From Pseudomonadales bacterium (GTDB taxonomy: Bacteria; Pseudomonadota; Gammaproteobacteria; Pseudomonadales; Azotimanducaceae): DNA of 64,000 bases. Below are positions 18,152 to 26,557 of the stretch, one piece after another. The notes under the pieces were generated by a model, which was not told where the DNA came from, searched no databases, and saw nothing but the letters and a program-made list of their open reading frames with translations. Each line of letters starts with the position of its first letter. The stretch's first letter is position 1. The stretch covers positions 62,001-126,000 of the forward strand of contig JANQKS010000013.1 of assembly GCA_028281005.1 (NCBI GenBank), written 5' to 3'. The translations under genes were made by a program, and so were the position numbers.

Positions 18152-18937
18152 TTAGGTTTTGGCGCTGGCTTCGCTCACCCAATGAATGGCATTACCGAGC
18201 AGCTGTTGAAAGTGGGGGTTGGCGTAAGCCACCGGATCATCACCACATTGCAGGTAGACAATGCGGCTATTGCCATAGGATTTGGTCCAACCGATAAGGT
18301 TGCTGCCGGGCGCATGGGCCCAGCCTTCGTTGTCGAACATTTTGCCTTCGGTCACTACCTTGGCAGCCGAATAGAAATTGTCCTGCGTAAACTGGTGCCC
18401 GCTGGCCAACAGCGGCTCAACTGAATCTTCAAACACCTCATACAGGTACAACTCATCGGTGATCTCAAACTCGGACGCAACTCCCGCCGTTACCGGATGA
18501 TCCGCCAGGACTTGCACACGGTGTTCGACGCCGTGTCGATATCCGGAATCCTGACGCGCTGTCCCCCGCAACTCACCCGGCAGGTATAAGAAGCGCCCGC
18601 CAAGGATCTCCGCGTATTCCGGCCAGGCTGGCCATCCGGCAATGGCGTGGTGCAGAAACACAAAGCCATGGCCAGCTTCCAGCAGCTCGAGGAAGTTCTG
18701 CTTGTAGCGCGCGCTTGGCTCGATAAACAGCGGCGGACCATCTGCCTGGAACTGAATGCCGGGCATGTCGTAACACACAAAGGCATCATAGGCACCGGCT
18801 TCCTCCAGGCTGAACAGCGCCTGCGCGGCTGGTTGTTCAACCAAGGTCCAATTTACCTTTGGCATCTGTTCAAACATGGCATAAAAAGGCTCACGCTCGT
18901 AGGGATGCCCCTTGGTCACCAACAATATTTCGCACAT
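18152..18937 (-). CDS. ThuA-domain protein
   Basis: A 261-residue protein with the ThuA (trehalose utilisation) class I glutamine amidotransferase-like fold. It starts with ILLVTKGHPYERE, contains HGFVFLHHAIAGWP where ThuA proteins carry their conserved histidine pair, and has a late GSNLIGWTKSYGNSRIVY strand region. The domain's biochemistry is poorly known: some members act in sugar oxidation, many stand alone. It is divergent from a cytochrome P450 gene and lies upstream of the Rieske gene on the same strand, so it may belong to the same catabolic cluster. Confidence 0.85.
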   Translation of the reverse strand: MCEILLVTKGHPYEREPFYAMFEQMPKVNWTLVEQPAAQALFSLEEAGAYDAFVCYDMPGIQFQADGPPLFIEPSARYKQNFLELLEAGHGFVFLHHAIAGWPAWPEYAEILGGRFLYLPGELRGTARQDSGYRHGVEHRVQVLADHPVTAGVASEFEITDELYLYEVFEDSVEPLLASGHQFTQDNFYSAAKVVTEGKMFDNEGWAHAPGSNLIGWTKSYGNSRIVYLQCGDDPVAYANPHFQQLLGNAIHWVSEASAKT

Positions 18938-18993
18938 TGTCCCAGCCCCTCACCGCCTTCTAAAATATGCACAACATTGGAAACCGGTCTTGT

Positions 18994-19014
18994 GCAATTT
19001 GCAATTTGCAATTT
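18994..19014. repeat. GCAATTT heptamer, three tandem copies, in the thuA/P450 divergent region
   Basis: Perfect copies lie at 18994-19000, 19001-19007 and 19008-19014, with a degenerate GCGATTC next. They lie about 40-60 bp upstream of the P450 start, in promoter territory, so copy number would change promoter spacing. Confidence 0.9.
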
Positions 19015-19052
19015 GCGATTCGCACATGGCAAGCCGGTGAGAGGGGAACACC

Positions 19053-20288
19053 ATGTCGGATCTACTGGCCGAGCGCAGTCTCAACGAAACGGATATCCAA
19101 GAGTGTCCGTGGCCTTACTACCGAGCCATGCACAAGAAAGGGTTTTACTTCGACGAACACTTAGACATGTACGTGTGCGCCAACTACGGGCTGATGCGCG
19201 AGATATTGCGCAATCCTCAGCTGTTTTCCAGCGTCAACAGCCAAAACGTAGCGCGCATGCGTACCCCACCGGCGGAGGTGATTGAGCTCCAGAAGCAAAT
19301 GTTACGACCCGTCAACATTCTGGTGTCCTCCGACCCGCCGGACCATGGCCGCATCCGAGACATGTTGGATGCGCCGTTCCGGCGCCGGGAAATCGAAAAA
19401 CTGCGTCCGCAGATACACACCGTCATCCATCACACGATCGATCAAGTGATCGACCAAGGCGAAATGAACGTGGTTGACGATTTTGCCATCCCCATCCCCG
19501 TTACGGTGATTGCGGACATGCTCGGACTTCCCCGCACCATGGCCGGCGACATCAAAGCCTGGTCGGATGCCTCCGTGGAACCGCTCGGCTTGATGATCAG
19601 TGATGAACGCTGGATAGAATGCACAAAAATCATCCTCGACTTTCAGCAATTTATCACCGCCGAGCTTGAGGCGCGGCGTGCCAACCCTCGAGACGACCTC
19701 CTCACACACCTGGTGCAGTCCGTTGACGCACAAGGTCAATCACTAACGTTGAGCGAAATGTTAGGCATCACCGCGCAGCTCTTGGTGGCAGGCAATGAAA
19801 CCACCACCAACGGCATCGCAGCCGGTGTGCAGATGCTCATCGATCACCCGCAGCAACAGCAGATGCTGCGGGAGGAGCCGGATCGCATCCTCACCTTTGT
19901 GAACGAAGTGTTGCGTTTAGAAGCCCCCGTGCAGGGTCTATACCGGATAACCACCGCGGCAACCGAATTGCAAGGTGTCCATGTGCCTGAAGGCGCGCGC
20001 ATCATGATCCGCTTCGCCGCGGCCAATCGCGATGGCGCAAAGTACGATCAACCGGACGAGTTGGATGTGTGTCGTAAAAACGCCGGCACCCACGTCGGTT
20101 TCGGCGCTGGCATTCATCACTGCTTAGGGGCCAATCTAGCGCGTGAAGAAATGTGGCAGGCGTTCACCATTTTGTTACAGCGCCTCAACCACCTGCGCTA
20201 CAAGGAAGGTGCCAACGATTTTAGCCACCACCCAAATATCGTGTTGCGCGGCCTCAAAGCGTTGCACATTGAATTTGATCGGGTTTAG
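19053..20288 (+). CDS. Cytochrome P450
   Basis: A complete soluble class I bacterial P450 of 411 residues. The I-helix oxygen-activation motif AGNETTTN lies near residue 250. The K-helix ExxR is in NEVLRLEAPVQGLYR, and the haem loop GFGAGIHHCLGANLA places the axial thiolate at about Cys357. It would hydroxylate a small hydrophobic substrate using ferredoxin-type electrons. It is followed after four bases by a VOC-family gene, forming a two-gene operon, and is divergent from the ThuA gene. Substrate unknown; terpenoid or acyl substrates are typical of the group. Confidence 0.95.
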   Translation: MSDLLAERSLNETDIQECPWPYYRAMHKKGFYFDEHLDMYVCANYGLMREILRNPQLFSSVNSQNVARMRTPPAEVIELQKQMLRPVNILVSSDPPDHGRIRDMLDAPFRRREIEKLRPQIHTVIHHTIDQVIDQGEMNVVDDFAIPIPVTVIADMLGLPRTMAGDIKAWSDASVEPLGLMISDERWIECTKIILDFQQFITAELEARRANPRDDLLTHLVQSVDAQGQSLTLSEMLGITAQLLVAGNETTTNGIAAGVQMLIDHPQQQQMLREEPDRILTFVNEVLRLEAPVQGLYRITTAATELQGVHVPEGARIMIRFAAANRDGAKYDQPDELDVCRKNAGTHVGFGAGIHHCLGANLAREEMWQAFTILLQRLNHLRYKEGANDFSHHPNIVLRGLKALHIEFDRV

Positions 20289-20292
20289 GGTT

Positions 20293-20829
20293 GTGAAAGT
20301 TAAACAAATCCACCACGTTGCGTACCGCTGCAAAGACGCCAAACAAACCGTCGAGTTTTACCGCGATCTGTTGGGCATGGACTATCTGCTTGCCTTTGCC
20401 GAAAACGAAGTGCCTTCCACCAAGGAGCCGGACCCGTATATGCACGTCTTCATGGATGCGGGTCAGGGTAATGTTTTGGCGTTTTTTGAACTGCCGAATT
20501 CACCGCAGATGGGTAAAGATCCCAACACACCGGAGTGGGTACAACACATTGCCTTTGCCATGGAAAGCATGGAAGAACTTTTAGACGCCAAACAACAGCT
20601 GCAAGAGGCCGGCTTGGACGTGCTCGGTCCGGTGGATCATGGACTATTCGACTCCATCTACTTTTTCGACCCGAACGGCCATCGGTTGGAATTTGCCGTC
20701 GACAAGGGGAGCGACACTGATCGCGCCCGCGCTCAAGCAGTGGCGGACGAAATGCTGGAAGAATGGAGCCGCACCAAACGCGCGCCGCGCCAGGCAGCAT
20801 GGTTACACGAAGACGAACTCAACCAATAG
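20293..20829 (+). CDS. VOC/glyoxalase-fold dioxygenase-like protein
   Basis: A 178-residue vicinal-oxygen-chelate protein. The first beta-alpha-beta-beta-beta module begins IHHVAYRCKDAKQTVEFYRDLLGMDY and the second has VQHIAFAMESMEELLD. Candidate metal ligands are the His residues at module starts and the Glu in HRLEFAVD near residue 135. The GTG at 20293 is taken as the start because it comes right after the P450 stop. An earlier in-frame start would lie inside the P450 gene. The pairing with P450 suggests that it acts on the hydroxylated product, for example as an extradiol-type dioxygenase or isomerase, but this is inference. Confidence 0.85.
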   Translation: MKVKQIHHVAYRCKDAKQTVEFYRDLLGMDYLLAFAENEVPSTKEPDPYMHVFMDAGQGNVLAFFELPNSPQMGKDPNTPEWVQHIAFAMESMEELLDAKQQLQEAGLDVLGPVDHGLFDSIYFFDPNGHRLEFAVDKGSDTDRARAQAVADEMLEEWSRTKRAPRQAAWLHEDELNQ

Positions 20830-20861
20830 GGTGAGCTAATAGGTGAGCTAATAGGTGAGCT
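20825..20861. repeat. AATAGGTGAGCT tandem repeat duplicating the VOC gene stop codon
   Basis: Three head-to-tail copies: 20825-20837 (with one extra G), 20838-20849 and 20850-20861. The first contains the real TAG stop at 20827-20829; the later copies place TAG one base out of the original frame. Confidence 0.9.
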
Positions 20862-21024
20862 GGGTGCGCAGGGCGGCTGCCAGCCATCCGATCAAAGATC
20901 CGGTTTTTCCGACCTTTCGTATCAAAAACGTCGAATGGACCGATGGCGTTGTCACCTCTAATCTCCCCTCCCGTAATAGCAACAATCCTGCACCCCGCTC
21001 CCGCAGGAACGATTCACCCCTCCC

Positions 21025-21054
21025 AGAGCAGGCTAGCACTCGCTAGCCTGCTCT
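21025..21054 (+). terminator. 13-bp perfect stem-loop after the P450-VOC operon
   Basis: The arms 21025-21037 and 21042-21054 are perfectly complementary around a four-base ACTC loop. The plus-strand side is followed by GTCCCTTTT, a weak U-tract, so it may terminate the P450-VOC transcript. It lies only 26 bases before the phosphotransferase ATG and could also affect that gene. Confidence 0.5.
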
Positions 21055-21080
21055 GTCCCTTTTACGCAATACTAAGCCAC

Positions 21081-21983
21081 ATGCACAAGCGAACCCTGCA
21101 AGCCGTTGTCGAACATCTGTTCCCCGGTGCCGTTCTAAATGGCTCACAACGCCTGGAAGGCGGGGTATCCGCTGATGTATACCGCTTGGATGTAGAGCTG
21201 ACAGTAGGCCGTGAAAAGCAAGTTGTGCTCCGCGCGCACGGCGCCTCTCATTCCGGACACCCGGCACAACTGGAGTACACATTGCTCCGCGCCCTCCACC
21301 AAGCAGGCCTGCCGGTGGCAGAACCACTATTGGTGGACACCAGTGGGAAGATCCTTGAGGACCCCTTCCTTATCATTACCTTTGTCGAGGGCAGCACCGC
21401 CATCCCGCCGGGAGAGGAGCACCACTACATCCGCAACATGGCTGATCTGTTGGCCAGCATTCACGCCACCGCCACCGACAACTTGCCTGCGCTGCCCGCG
21501 CGTCTAGATCCGCTCCCCGAGCTGTTTGAATTTCTACCCAGCGGCAAAGAATGGGCCCCGTTGGAATTGCTGTTGCAACGTCTACACAACGAACACACCA
21601 CCGACTACCGTGACACACCACGCCTGTTGCACGGCGACTTTTGGCCGGAAAATGTGTTGTGGCAGGACGCTGAAGTCGGCGCCATTCTTGATTGGGAAGA
21701 CGCAGCCCTCGGCGATCCGCTGTCGGACGTGGCCGCAGCCGGGTTGGAGCTGCGTTATCTCTTTGGGCCATCGGCCACGCAAGGATTTACCGCAGCCTAC
21801 GCGCGCCACCAAGCCGTGGATCCGCTGCGCCTCGGGCTGTGGCAGGTTTATGTTGCAGCGGCGGCGCAAAAATATATGGGTGAATGGGGTTTACCCGCGG
21901 CGCGCGAACATCACATGCGCACAGAAGCGCTCGCTAGCATTCGCGAAGCAGGCGAGCAGCTGATGGCTGCATACAATAATTAA
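21081..21983 (+). CDS. Aminoglycoside phosphotransferase-fold kinase (APH family)
   Basis: A 300-residue kinase-like protein of the APH/choline kinase family. The catalytic loop LLHGDFWPENVLW (HxD...N) is near residue 190, followed by the Mg-binding AILDWEDAALGDP. An N-terminal lobe with a VVLRAHG strand precedes them. Relatives that lie among acyl-CoA genes often act on hydroxyacyl or other small-molecule substrates rather than antibiotics, so an antibiotic resistance role should not be assumed. The ATG at 21081 begins just after the hairpin. A longer in-frame reading from 20943 adds a proline-rich, non-conserved tail and runs through the hairpin, so I rejected it. Confidence 0.85.
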   Translation: MHKRTLQAVVEHLFPGAVLNGSQRLEGGVSADVYRLDVELTVGREKQVVLRAHGASHSGHPAQLEYTLLRALHQAGLPVAEPLLVDTSGKILEDPFLIITFVEGSTAIPPGEEHHYIRNMADLLASIHATATDNLPALPARLDPLPELFEFLPSGKEWAPLELLLQRLHNEHTTDYRDTPRLLHGDFWPENVLWQDAEVGAILDWEDAALGDPLSDVAAAGLELRYLFGPSATQGFTAAYARHQAVDPLRLGLWQVYVAAAAQKYMGEWGLPAAREHHMRTEALASIREAGEQLMAAYNN

Positions 21984-22015
21984 CGACACCACAATTGGCC
22001 GCTGTTTGTCAGCGC

Positions 22016-23533
22016 TCAGTCTTCTAGCCGCAACGCAGATTGTCCGTCGGCATCCACTTCTATCATCCAACGGACTGCACCGATCCCCTGAATGAAACGC
22101 TGGTCGTGGCTCACCACCAACAACGCACAAGGACAATCGGCCAGCGCACTCTGTAGGGCTTCGATTGACGATGTATCAAGGTGATTGGTTGGCTCATCCA
22201 TGATGATGAGGTGTGGCAGTTGCGACATTCCAGCCGCCAGCATCAGTTTGCGAATTTCACCGGGGCTGGGTTGTTGGCTGGCGAGTAACTGGTCAGGTCG
22301 GGAGTTGAGGCGCCGTACGATGGTCATGATATGGCCAAGTTCAGCTTTTGTACGGGCGCGCACCGCGGCCAGCACCTCACGAGCTTCGGCAGCGGAGATT
22401 TCTTGACGCAACACCACCGTGTGCGCAGCAGGTACATTGAGGCGCCGTAGCATGTGCTCAACCAAGGTTGATTTACCGGCACCGTTCACCCCGGTGATGG
22501 CCACCCGATCCTGTGGTCGGAGTACCAAGTCGGGCCAGCTCAGCTGTCTGGCTGCGTCTAAGCGCACTTGTCCCTCGGGCAAAGCCAGCACATGGTTACG
22601 TTGAGAAACGGAGCCCGGCAGCCAGAGCCCAGTGTCATATTCTTTCTCAACCCGCGCTTCGGACAAGTCAGCCTCCGATCGCGACAGCCGACCTTGTAAT
22701 TGACGGTACTGCCCACCGGCGCCGCCATCGCTGACTCGGCCACGGTCAATTTTTTCTTTGGCGTCATGGTCTTTACGCGCCACATGCTTTTTTGATCGCA
22801 CTTTGTGCTCGGCAGCTGCGGACTCGCGCCGCCGGACTATTTCCCGGTGCAATTGCGCGTTTTGCTTTTTGAGCTGGTTGCGTTGGCGTTGGGCTGACGC
22901 GCGTGCAGACTGGCGCAGCGACATGGCTTGGGAAACACCACCCGGTGTCATTTGCGCATGCCCGGCTTCCAGCCAGATACATTGCTGACACAAGCTGTCT
23001 AACAGGTCGCGGTCATGGCTGACAAGCAATCCCACACCCCTGTACTGTTGCAACGCGTCCAGCAGCAGCTCGCGAGCGTTTGCATCGATGTGATTAGTGG
23101 GTTCGTCCAACGCCAGCAGCGCCGGTGAGTGCCACAAAGCATGGGCAATTTGTGCACGTTTGCGCTCGCCGTGACTCAGCTCAGACCAGCGTGCATCAAC
23201 ATCCCAGTCCACATTGAGACGGGCTCGCAAACTGCTGGCCTCTGCACTCCAATCTTGTAAAAAATCCGAGAATCCCGGTGCCGGGTGATCCGTGCGCTGT
23301 GGGCAATAGACTGCGTCTTCTACACCTTCCACTGTTCCCTCTACCACCCCCTCGGTGGGCGCCATGGCGCCACAGATCAAGCGCAGCAATGTGGTTTTGC
23401 CGGCGCCATTGGCACCGACGATGCCGGTAAAACCCGGGGGAAAATGTGCCGTCAAGGCGCTGAAAAGCGGCTGTGCGGCAGACGTATACGAAAAAGACAG
23501 GTTGCGAACAGCAACCGAAGCTGGGGCAGGCAT
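22016..23533 (-). CDS. ABC-F family ATPase
   Basis: Two ABC ATPase domains lie in one 505-residue soluble chain with no membrane part, as in ribosome-acting ABC-F proteins. Domain 1 has GANGAGKT, signature LSHGE and LLALDEPTNH. A charged coiled-coil linker (about residues 215-285) is rich in Arg, Gln and Lys. Domain 2 has GVNGAGKST, a degenerate signature PSPGE and LIIMDEPTNH. Members resolve stalled ribosomes or protect against ribosome-targeting antibiotics. The gene has a strong AGGAGG ribosome site. It is convergent with the kinase gene and divergent from the fasciclin gene. It is shorter than EttA or Uup, so the subgroup is uncertain. Confidence 0.92.
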   Translation of the reverse strand: MPAPASVAVRNLSFSYTSAAQPLFSALTAHFPPGFTGIVGANGAGKTTLLRLICGAMAPTEGVVEGTVEGVEDAVYCPQRTDHPAPGFSDFLQDWSAEASSLRARLNVDWDVDARWSELSHGERKRAQIAHALWHSPALLALDEPTNHIDANARELLLDALQQYRGVGLLVSHDRDLLDSLCQQCIWLEAGHAQMTPGGVSQAMSLRQSARASAQRQRNQLKKQNAQLHREIVRRRESAAAEHKVRSKKHVARKDHDAKEKIDRGRVSDGGAGGQYRQLQGRLSRSEADLSEARVEKEYDTGLWLPGSVSQRNHVLALPEGQVRLDAARQLSWPDLVLRPQDRVAITGVNGAGKSTLVEHMLRRLNVPAAHTVVLRQEISAAEAREVLAAVRARTKAELGHIMTIVRRLNSRPDQLLASQQPSPGEIRKLMLAAGMSQLPHLIIMDEPTNHLDTSSIEALQSALADCPCALLVVSHDQRFIQGIGAVRWMIEVDADGQSALRLED

Positions 23534-23753
23534 ACCAACCTCCTAGACAAAGCTGAAGAAACAAACTCAAGTCTTAGGAAATTGTGATTCGCATACCTAC
23601 TCGTTGCTCTTGGGGCGGGGAATCGCCTCTTGCGACGGATGTTATCAGTTCAATTGTTAGACAGAAAGGAAATCAGTGGACTGCGTTGACGCGCCTTTCA
23701 CAACAGAAATCCTAGCTTCCCGCACAGAACTACAAAATTAGGAGTGAAACACA

Positions 23754-24356
23754 ATGATCCGTTCAACCCTGGGTGCCGCGGCCCTAGCGCTTGCGCTTTT
23801 CGCCCTGCCTGCACCGGCGGTACAAGCCAATACCATCACCGACATCGTCGCCAGTAGCGGCACACCTTTAGAATTCGACCGCAATCGCAATGATTACGAC
23901 ATCCTGCTGGCGGCTGTGGTGACTGCTGAACTGGCCGAAACCCTGGCCGACGCAGATGCCAGCTTCACCGTTTTTGCACCCAACGACCGTGCGTTTATCC
24001 GTCTTGCGCGTGACCTCGGCTACACCGGACGCGACGAAGCCGGCGCTTGGGATTTTCTGGTGGTGGCATTAACCGGCTTGGGTAACGGTAACCCCATTCC
24101 TGTGTTAACCGACGTCTTGCTCTATCACGTCGTGCCCGGCCGCGTAAACGTATTTGGCTTCCTCATTGCAGCTCTGCGTGGGCAGGAACTGCCCACCGCC
24201 TTGCCTGGTGCGACGCTCGACCCGTTCCTGTTCGGCTTGGAAGACAATGAGCCGGACCTGCGTGACCCGCGCTTGACGTTCCCCATCAACGTCAGAGCCT
24301 CGAATGGTATTATTCACACCATCAACCGCGTGTTGCTGCCGATCGATCTGCCGTAA
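23754..24356 (+). CDS. Secreted fasciclin (FAS1) domain protein
   Basis: A 200-residue protein with a clear Sec signal peptide (hydrophobic core about residues 5-22, cleavage likely after VQA-N). One FAS1 domain follows: FTVFAPNDRAFIRL is the H1 motif and VLLYHVVPGRV is the H2-adjacent segment, ending with NGIIHTINRVLLP. FAS1 domains mediate adhesion or surface interactions, and bacterial members are exported. An AGGAG ribosome site precedes the ATG. A hairpin lies just after the gene. Confidence 0.93.
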   Translation: MIRSTLGAAALALALFALPAPAVQANTITDIVASSGTPLEFDRNRNDYDILLAAVVTAELAETLADADASFTVFAPNDRAFIRLARDLGYTGRDEAGAWDFLVVALTGLGNGNPIPVLTDVLLYHVVPGRVNVFGFLIAALRGQELPTALPGATLDPFLFGLEDNEPDLRDPRLTFPINVRASNGIIHTINRVLLPIDLP

Positions 24357-24372
24357 CTGTCGCCGTTTGAGA

Positions 24373-24407
24373 AACTGGTGGCATGCGTCTGTCGCACGCC
24401 ACCAGTT
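24373..24407 (+). terminator. Stem-loop after the fasciclin gene
   Basis: AACTGGTGGC (24373-24382) pairs with GCCACCAGTT (24398-24407). The stem continues inside with TGCG/CGCA after one mismatch. There is no U-tract, so it may act as a transcript-end stabiliser or Rho-dependent end rather than an intrinsic terminator. Confidence 0.45.
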
Positions 24408-24435
24408 GACATAAGGGGCTAAAACTGCCAAGACC

Positions 24436-25182
24436 ATGAAAACGTTCCTCGCCATTGCTGTTGCCCTGAGCCTTGCCTTGGCCGCGCTGGTGGTGCTGGA
24501 TGGTTATCGTGGGCTTAATGGCGAGGTACGCACGCTAAGTGCTGCCAACGTTGAATTACAAAACCAGGTGGACAGACTGGAGCAGCGCATCACCGCGTTG
24601 ACCCTGGATGCATCTGCGCCAGTTTCCCCTTCATCTACAGGCAGAGGCAACACCATTGCCGCCACGGCTACCAGCCGTCAAAGCCAGCAAATAGAATCCA
24701 CTGATGCCCTACGCACGCTGATAGCAGACATGATTGCGGCCGAGCGCGAAGCCAATCAGGTCCGCGTCCGTACCGCCATCGACGCGAACATCCAGCGGTG
24801 GACCGCACAAAACCGGCAGAACAACACCGATGGTTTAAATTCACGTGGCCAACGCTTGCGCGACGTTCTCGATCTTGATGTCGCACAAATGGTTGAGTAC
24901 CAAACGTTAACAGAGAGTTTTGAGCGACGCGCCGAAGCACTCTACGCCGACGTGAGCGCCACAGACATGGATACATTCTCCACCCAGTTGGCGCGGGTGA
25001 ATGAGAACATGGCGGCCTTAAGCGCCGAGTTTGATGCCGCGTTTACCGCCGTGTTAACCGCTCAACAGGCGCAAACGTATGCCGACCTACCCCAGGACAG
25101 CCGCGGCTTGGCCCAAGATTTTGGTGTACAGGCGCTGGAATTTGATCTCGCGGACATGCTGCGCCTCGCAGAAACGGACTAG
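24436..25182 (+). CDS. Membrane-anchored coiled-coil protein, function unknown
   Basis: I do not recognise this 248-residue protein. It begins with a single hydrophobic helix (about residues 4-23), probably an uncleaved anchor. A heptad-rich coiled coil (about residues 30-55, LQNQVDRLEQRITAL) follows, then a Ser/Thr/Ala-rich linker and a long helical region to about residue 225. The body should face the periplasm. It lies 79 bases after the fasciclin gene on the same strand and is convergent with a P450. It contains no cysteine and no recognisable catalytic motif. Confidence 0.6.
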   Translation: MKTFLAIAVALSLALAALVVLDGYRGLNGEVRTLSAANVELQNQVDRLEQRITALTLDASAPVSPSSTGRGNTIAATATSRQSQQIESTDALRTLIADMIAAEREANQVRVRTAIDANIQRWTAQNRQNNTDGLNSRGQRLRDVLDLDVAQMVEYQTLTESFERRAEALYADVSATDMDTFSTQLARVNENMAALSAEFDAAFTAVLTAQQAQTYADLPQDSRGLAQDFGVQALEFDLADMLRLAETD

Positions 25183-25226
25183 CAAACCCGCAACCCTCTC
25201 AAACGCTCAGAGGGACCTAGGACGCC

Positions 25227-26555
25227 CTAACTGTCCCACTCCACGTACAACTGCGCAGGGCCGCGAAAGGTCATGTTGGGTGAATACCGCAACTGCTGAT
25301 CCGCTACCAGGCGCAAACTGGGTATGCGACGGGTCAATGCTTCGATGGCTATCTGCCCCTCCAACCGCGCCAATCTCGCCCCTAGACAGAAGTGAATCCC
25401 GTGACCAAAAGAGACATGTTTGTCTGCGTTGGCACGCTCTAAATCAAACGCGGTTGCTTGATCAAAGGTGGCAGGATCGTGATTGGCCGAGCCCAAGCTG
25501 ATAAACACCCGGGTTCCTTTGGGGATCTTGACCCCTTGCAACGTGGTGTCTTCGGTCGCCACTCGCCGCCAACTCGTCTGCGGAGAATCAAAACGTAATA
25601 CTTCTTCTAGCGCGTTGCTGATGAGCGCCGGTTCGTCACACAGGCGCTGCCAACGGGTGCGCTCCGGCAGCAAGTTGAGTAACGCCAACGAAATGAAATT
25701 GCTGACAATTTCATGTCCGGCAAATGACAACCCATAAATGATGGACTCCACTTCCCGGTACGTCAGTCCCTCAGGATCCTGCTTGTGCGCCGCCAACAGT
25801 TCCGATGTCAGATCATCCGCAGGGTTTTCATTTCGACTGGCGACAAAGGCGCGGCAATAACGCCAGTACTTCAGCATATTGCCGGCAATGTCCACTTGCT
25901 GCTCGTCGGTGGGTTGTCCCCAGGTGAAGGTGAGCCGGTTTGACGTCCAGTAGATGAGCTGCTCATCGTCCTGTTCGGGAAAACCTATAAAGCGAAAAAT
26001 CACCTGCCCTGGCATGGGATGTGCCAACGCCGACACAAATTCTGCCGGGCTGCCATTGGCCAGCATGGCATCAAGCAGGCGTTCGGTGGTGTCGCGTATA
26101 TACGGCTCGAGGATTTTCATGCGCCGGGCATTAAACCCGTCGCGGGTAAATTTGCGGATACGAGTGTGGTCGGGCTGCTGGCAATTGGACATCACCGCCT
26201 GGGGGTTATAGTCCGGCTCGGACATCACTTCCTGTGCTGCTTCACACAAGGGAAACACCGGGTCTTGCACATTGGCGGAGGAAAACACTTGGTGGTTTTT
26301 TAGCACTTCCACCACGTTTTCCATACCGGTCACCACCAAATAACCCAGTTGTTGGGAATAGAAAATCGGCGCTTCGGCACTCAGTTCGTGTAGCTGGGGA
26401 TACGGGTCGTTGATGTAGTCTTCATTAAACGGCGTAAACCCAGCATCAAAGGGGCAACCGCTGGGCTCCGCCGACGGCGGCGGGCTGATCTTGTGGTACG
26501 CATCTGGCTGGGAGGCGGGTGATGCGGGATCGGCAGCGTTGTTGCTTGAGCTCAT
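25227..26555 (-). CDS. Cytochrome P450 with unusual I-helix
   Basis: A 442-residue P450 with the haem loop FGHGIHFCLGARLA (thiolate at about Cys390) and ExxR within EEVLRFDSPQTSWRR. In the I-helix the expected AG-x-(D/E)-T motif reads AGHEIV, so the threonine usually needed for oxygen activation is replaced by isoleucine. The N-terminus carries about 30 extra proline-rich residues. It is the last gene of a minus-strand set with the AIM24-family protein (two-base gap) and an acyl-CoA synthetase. It is probably a hydroxylase of a CoA-activated or fatty-type substrate; the missing Thr could mean altered chemistry. Confidence 0.93.
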   Translation of the reverse strand: MSSSNNAADPASPASQPDAYHKISPPPSAEPSGCPFDAGFTPFNEDYINDPYPQLHELSAEAPIFYSQQLGYLVVTGMENVVEVLKNHQVFSSANVQDPVFPLCEAAQEVMSEPDYNPQAVMSNCQQPDHTRIRKFTRDGFNARRMKILEPYIRDTTERLLDAMLANGSPAEFVSALAHPMPGQVIFRFIGFPEQDDEQLIYWTSNRLTFTWGQPTDEQQVDIAGNMLKYWRYCRAFVASRNENPADDLTSELLAAHKQDPEGLTYREVESIIYGLSFAGHEIVSNFISLALLNLLPERTRWQRLCDEPALISNALEEVLRFDSPQTSWRRVATEDTTLQGVKIPKGTRVFISLGSANHDPATFDQATAFDLERANADKHVSFGHGIHFCLGARLARLEGQIAIEALTRRIPSLRLVADQQLRYSPNMTFRGPAQLYVEWDS

Positions 26556-26557
26556 GG

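Noticed and set aside
18647-19285. 212-codon plus-strand frame across the ThuA and P450 genes
   Set aside because: It overlaps two well-supported genes and has no conserved motif.
21081-21983. Aminoglycoside resistance gene
   Set aside because: The APH fold is shared with many metabolic kinases; nothing in the sequence or context points to antibiotics.
23196-23570. Leader ORF ahead of the ABC-F gene that might act as an attenuator peptide
   Set aside because: It starts with TTG without its own ribosome site and runs far into the ABC-F gene, and no attenuator hairpin set is visible.
25194-25214. CCCTCT/AGAGGG hairpin between convergent genes as a terminator
   Set aside because: It has only six pairs, a nine-base loop and no T-run, so it is too weak to annotate.
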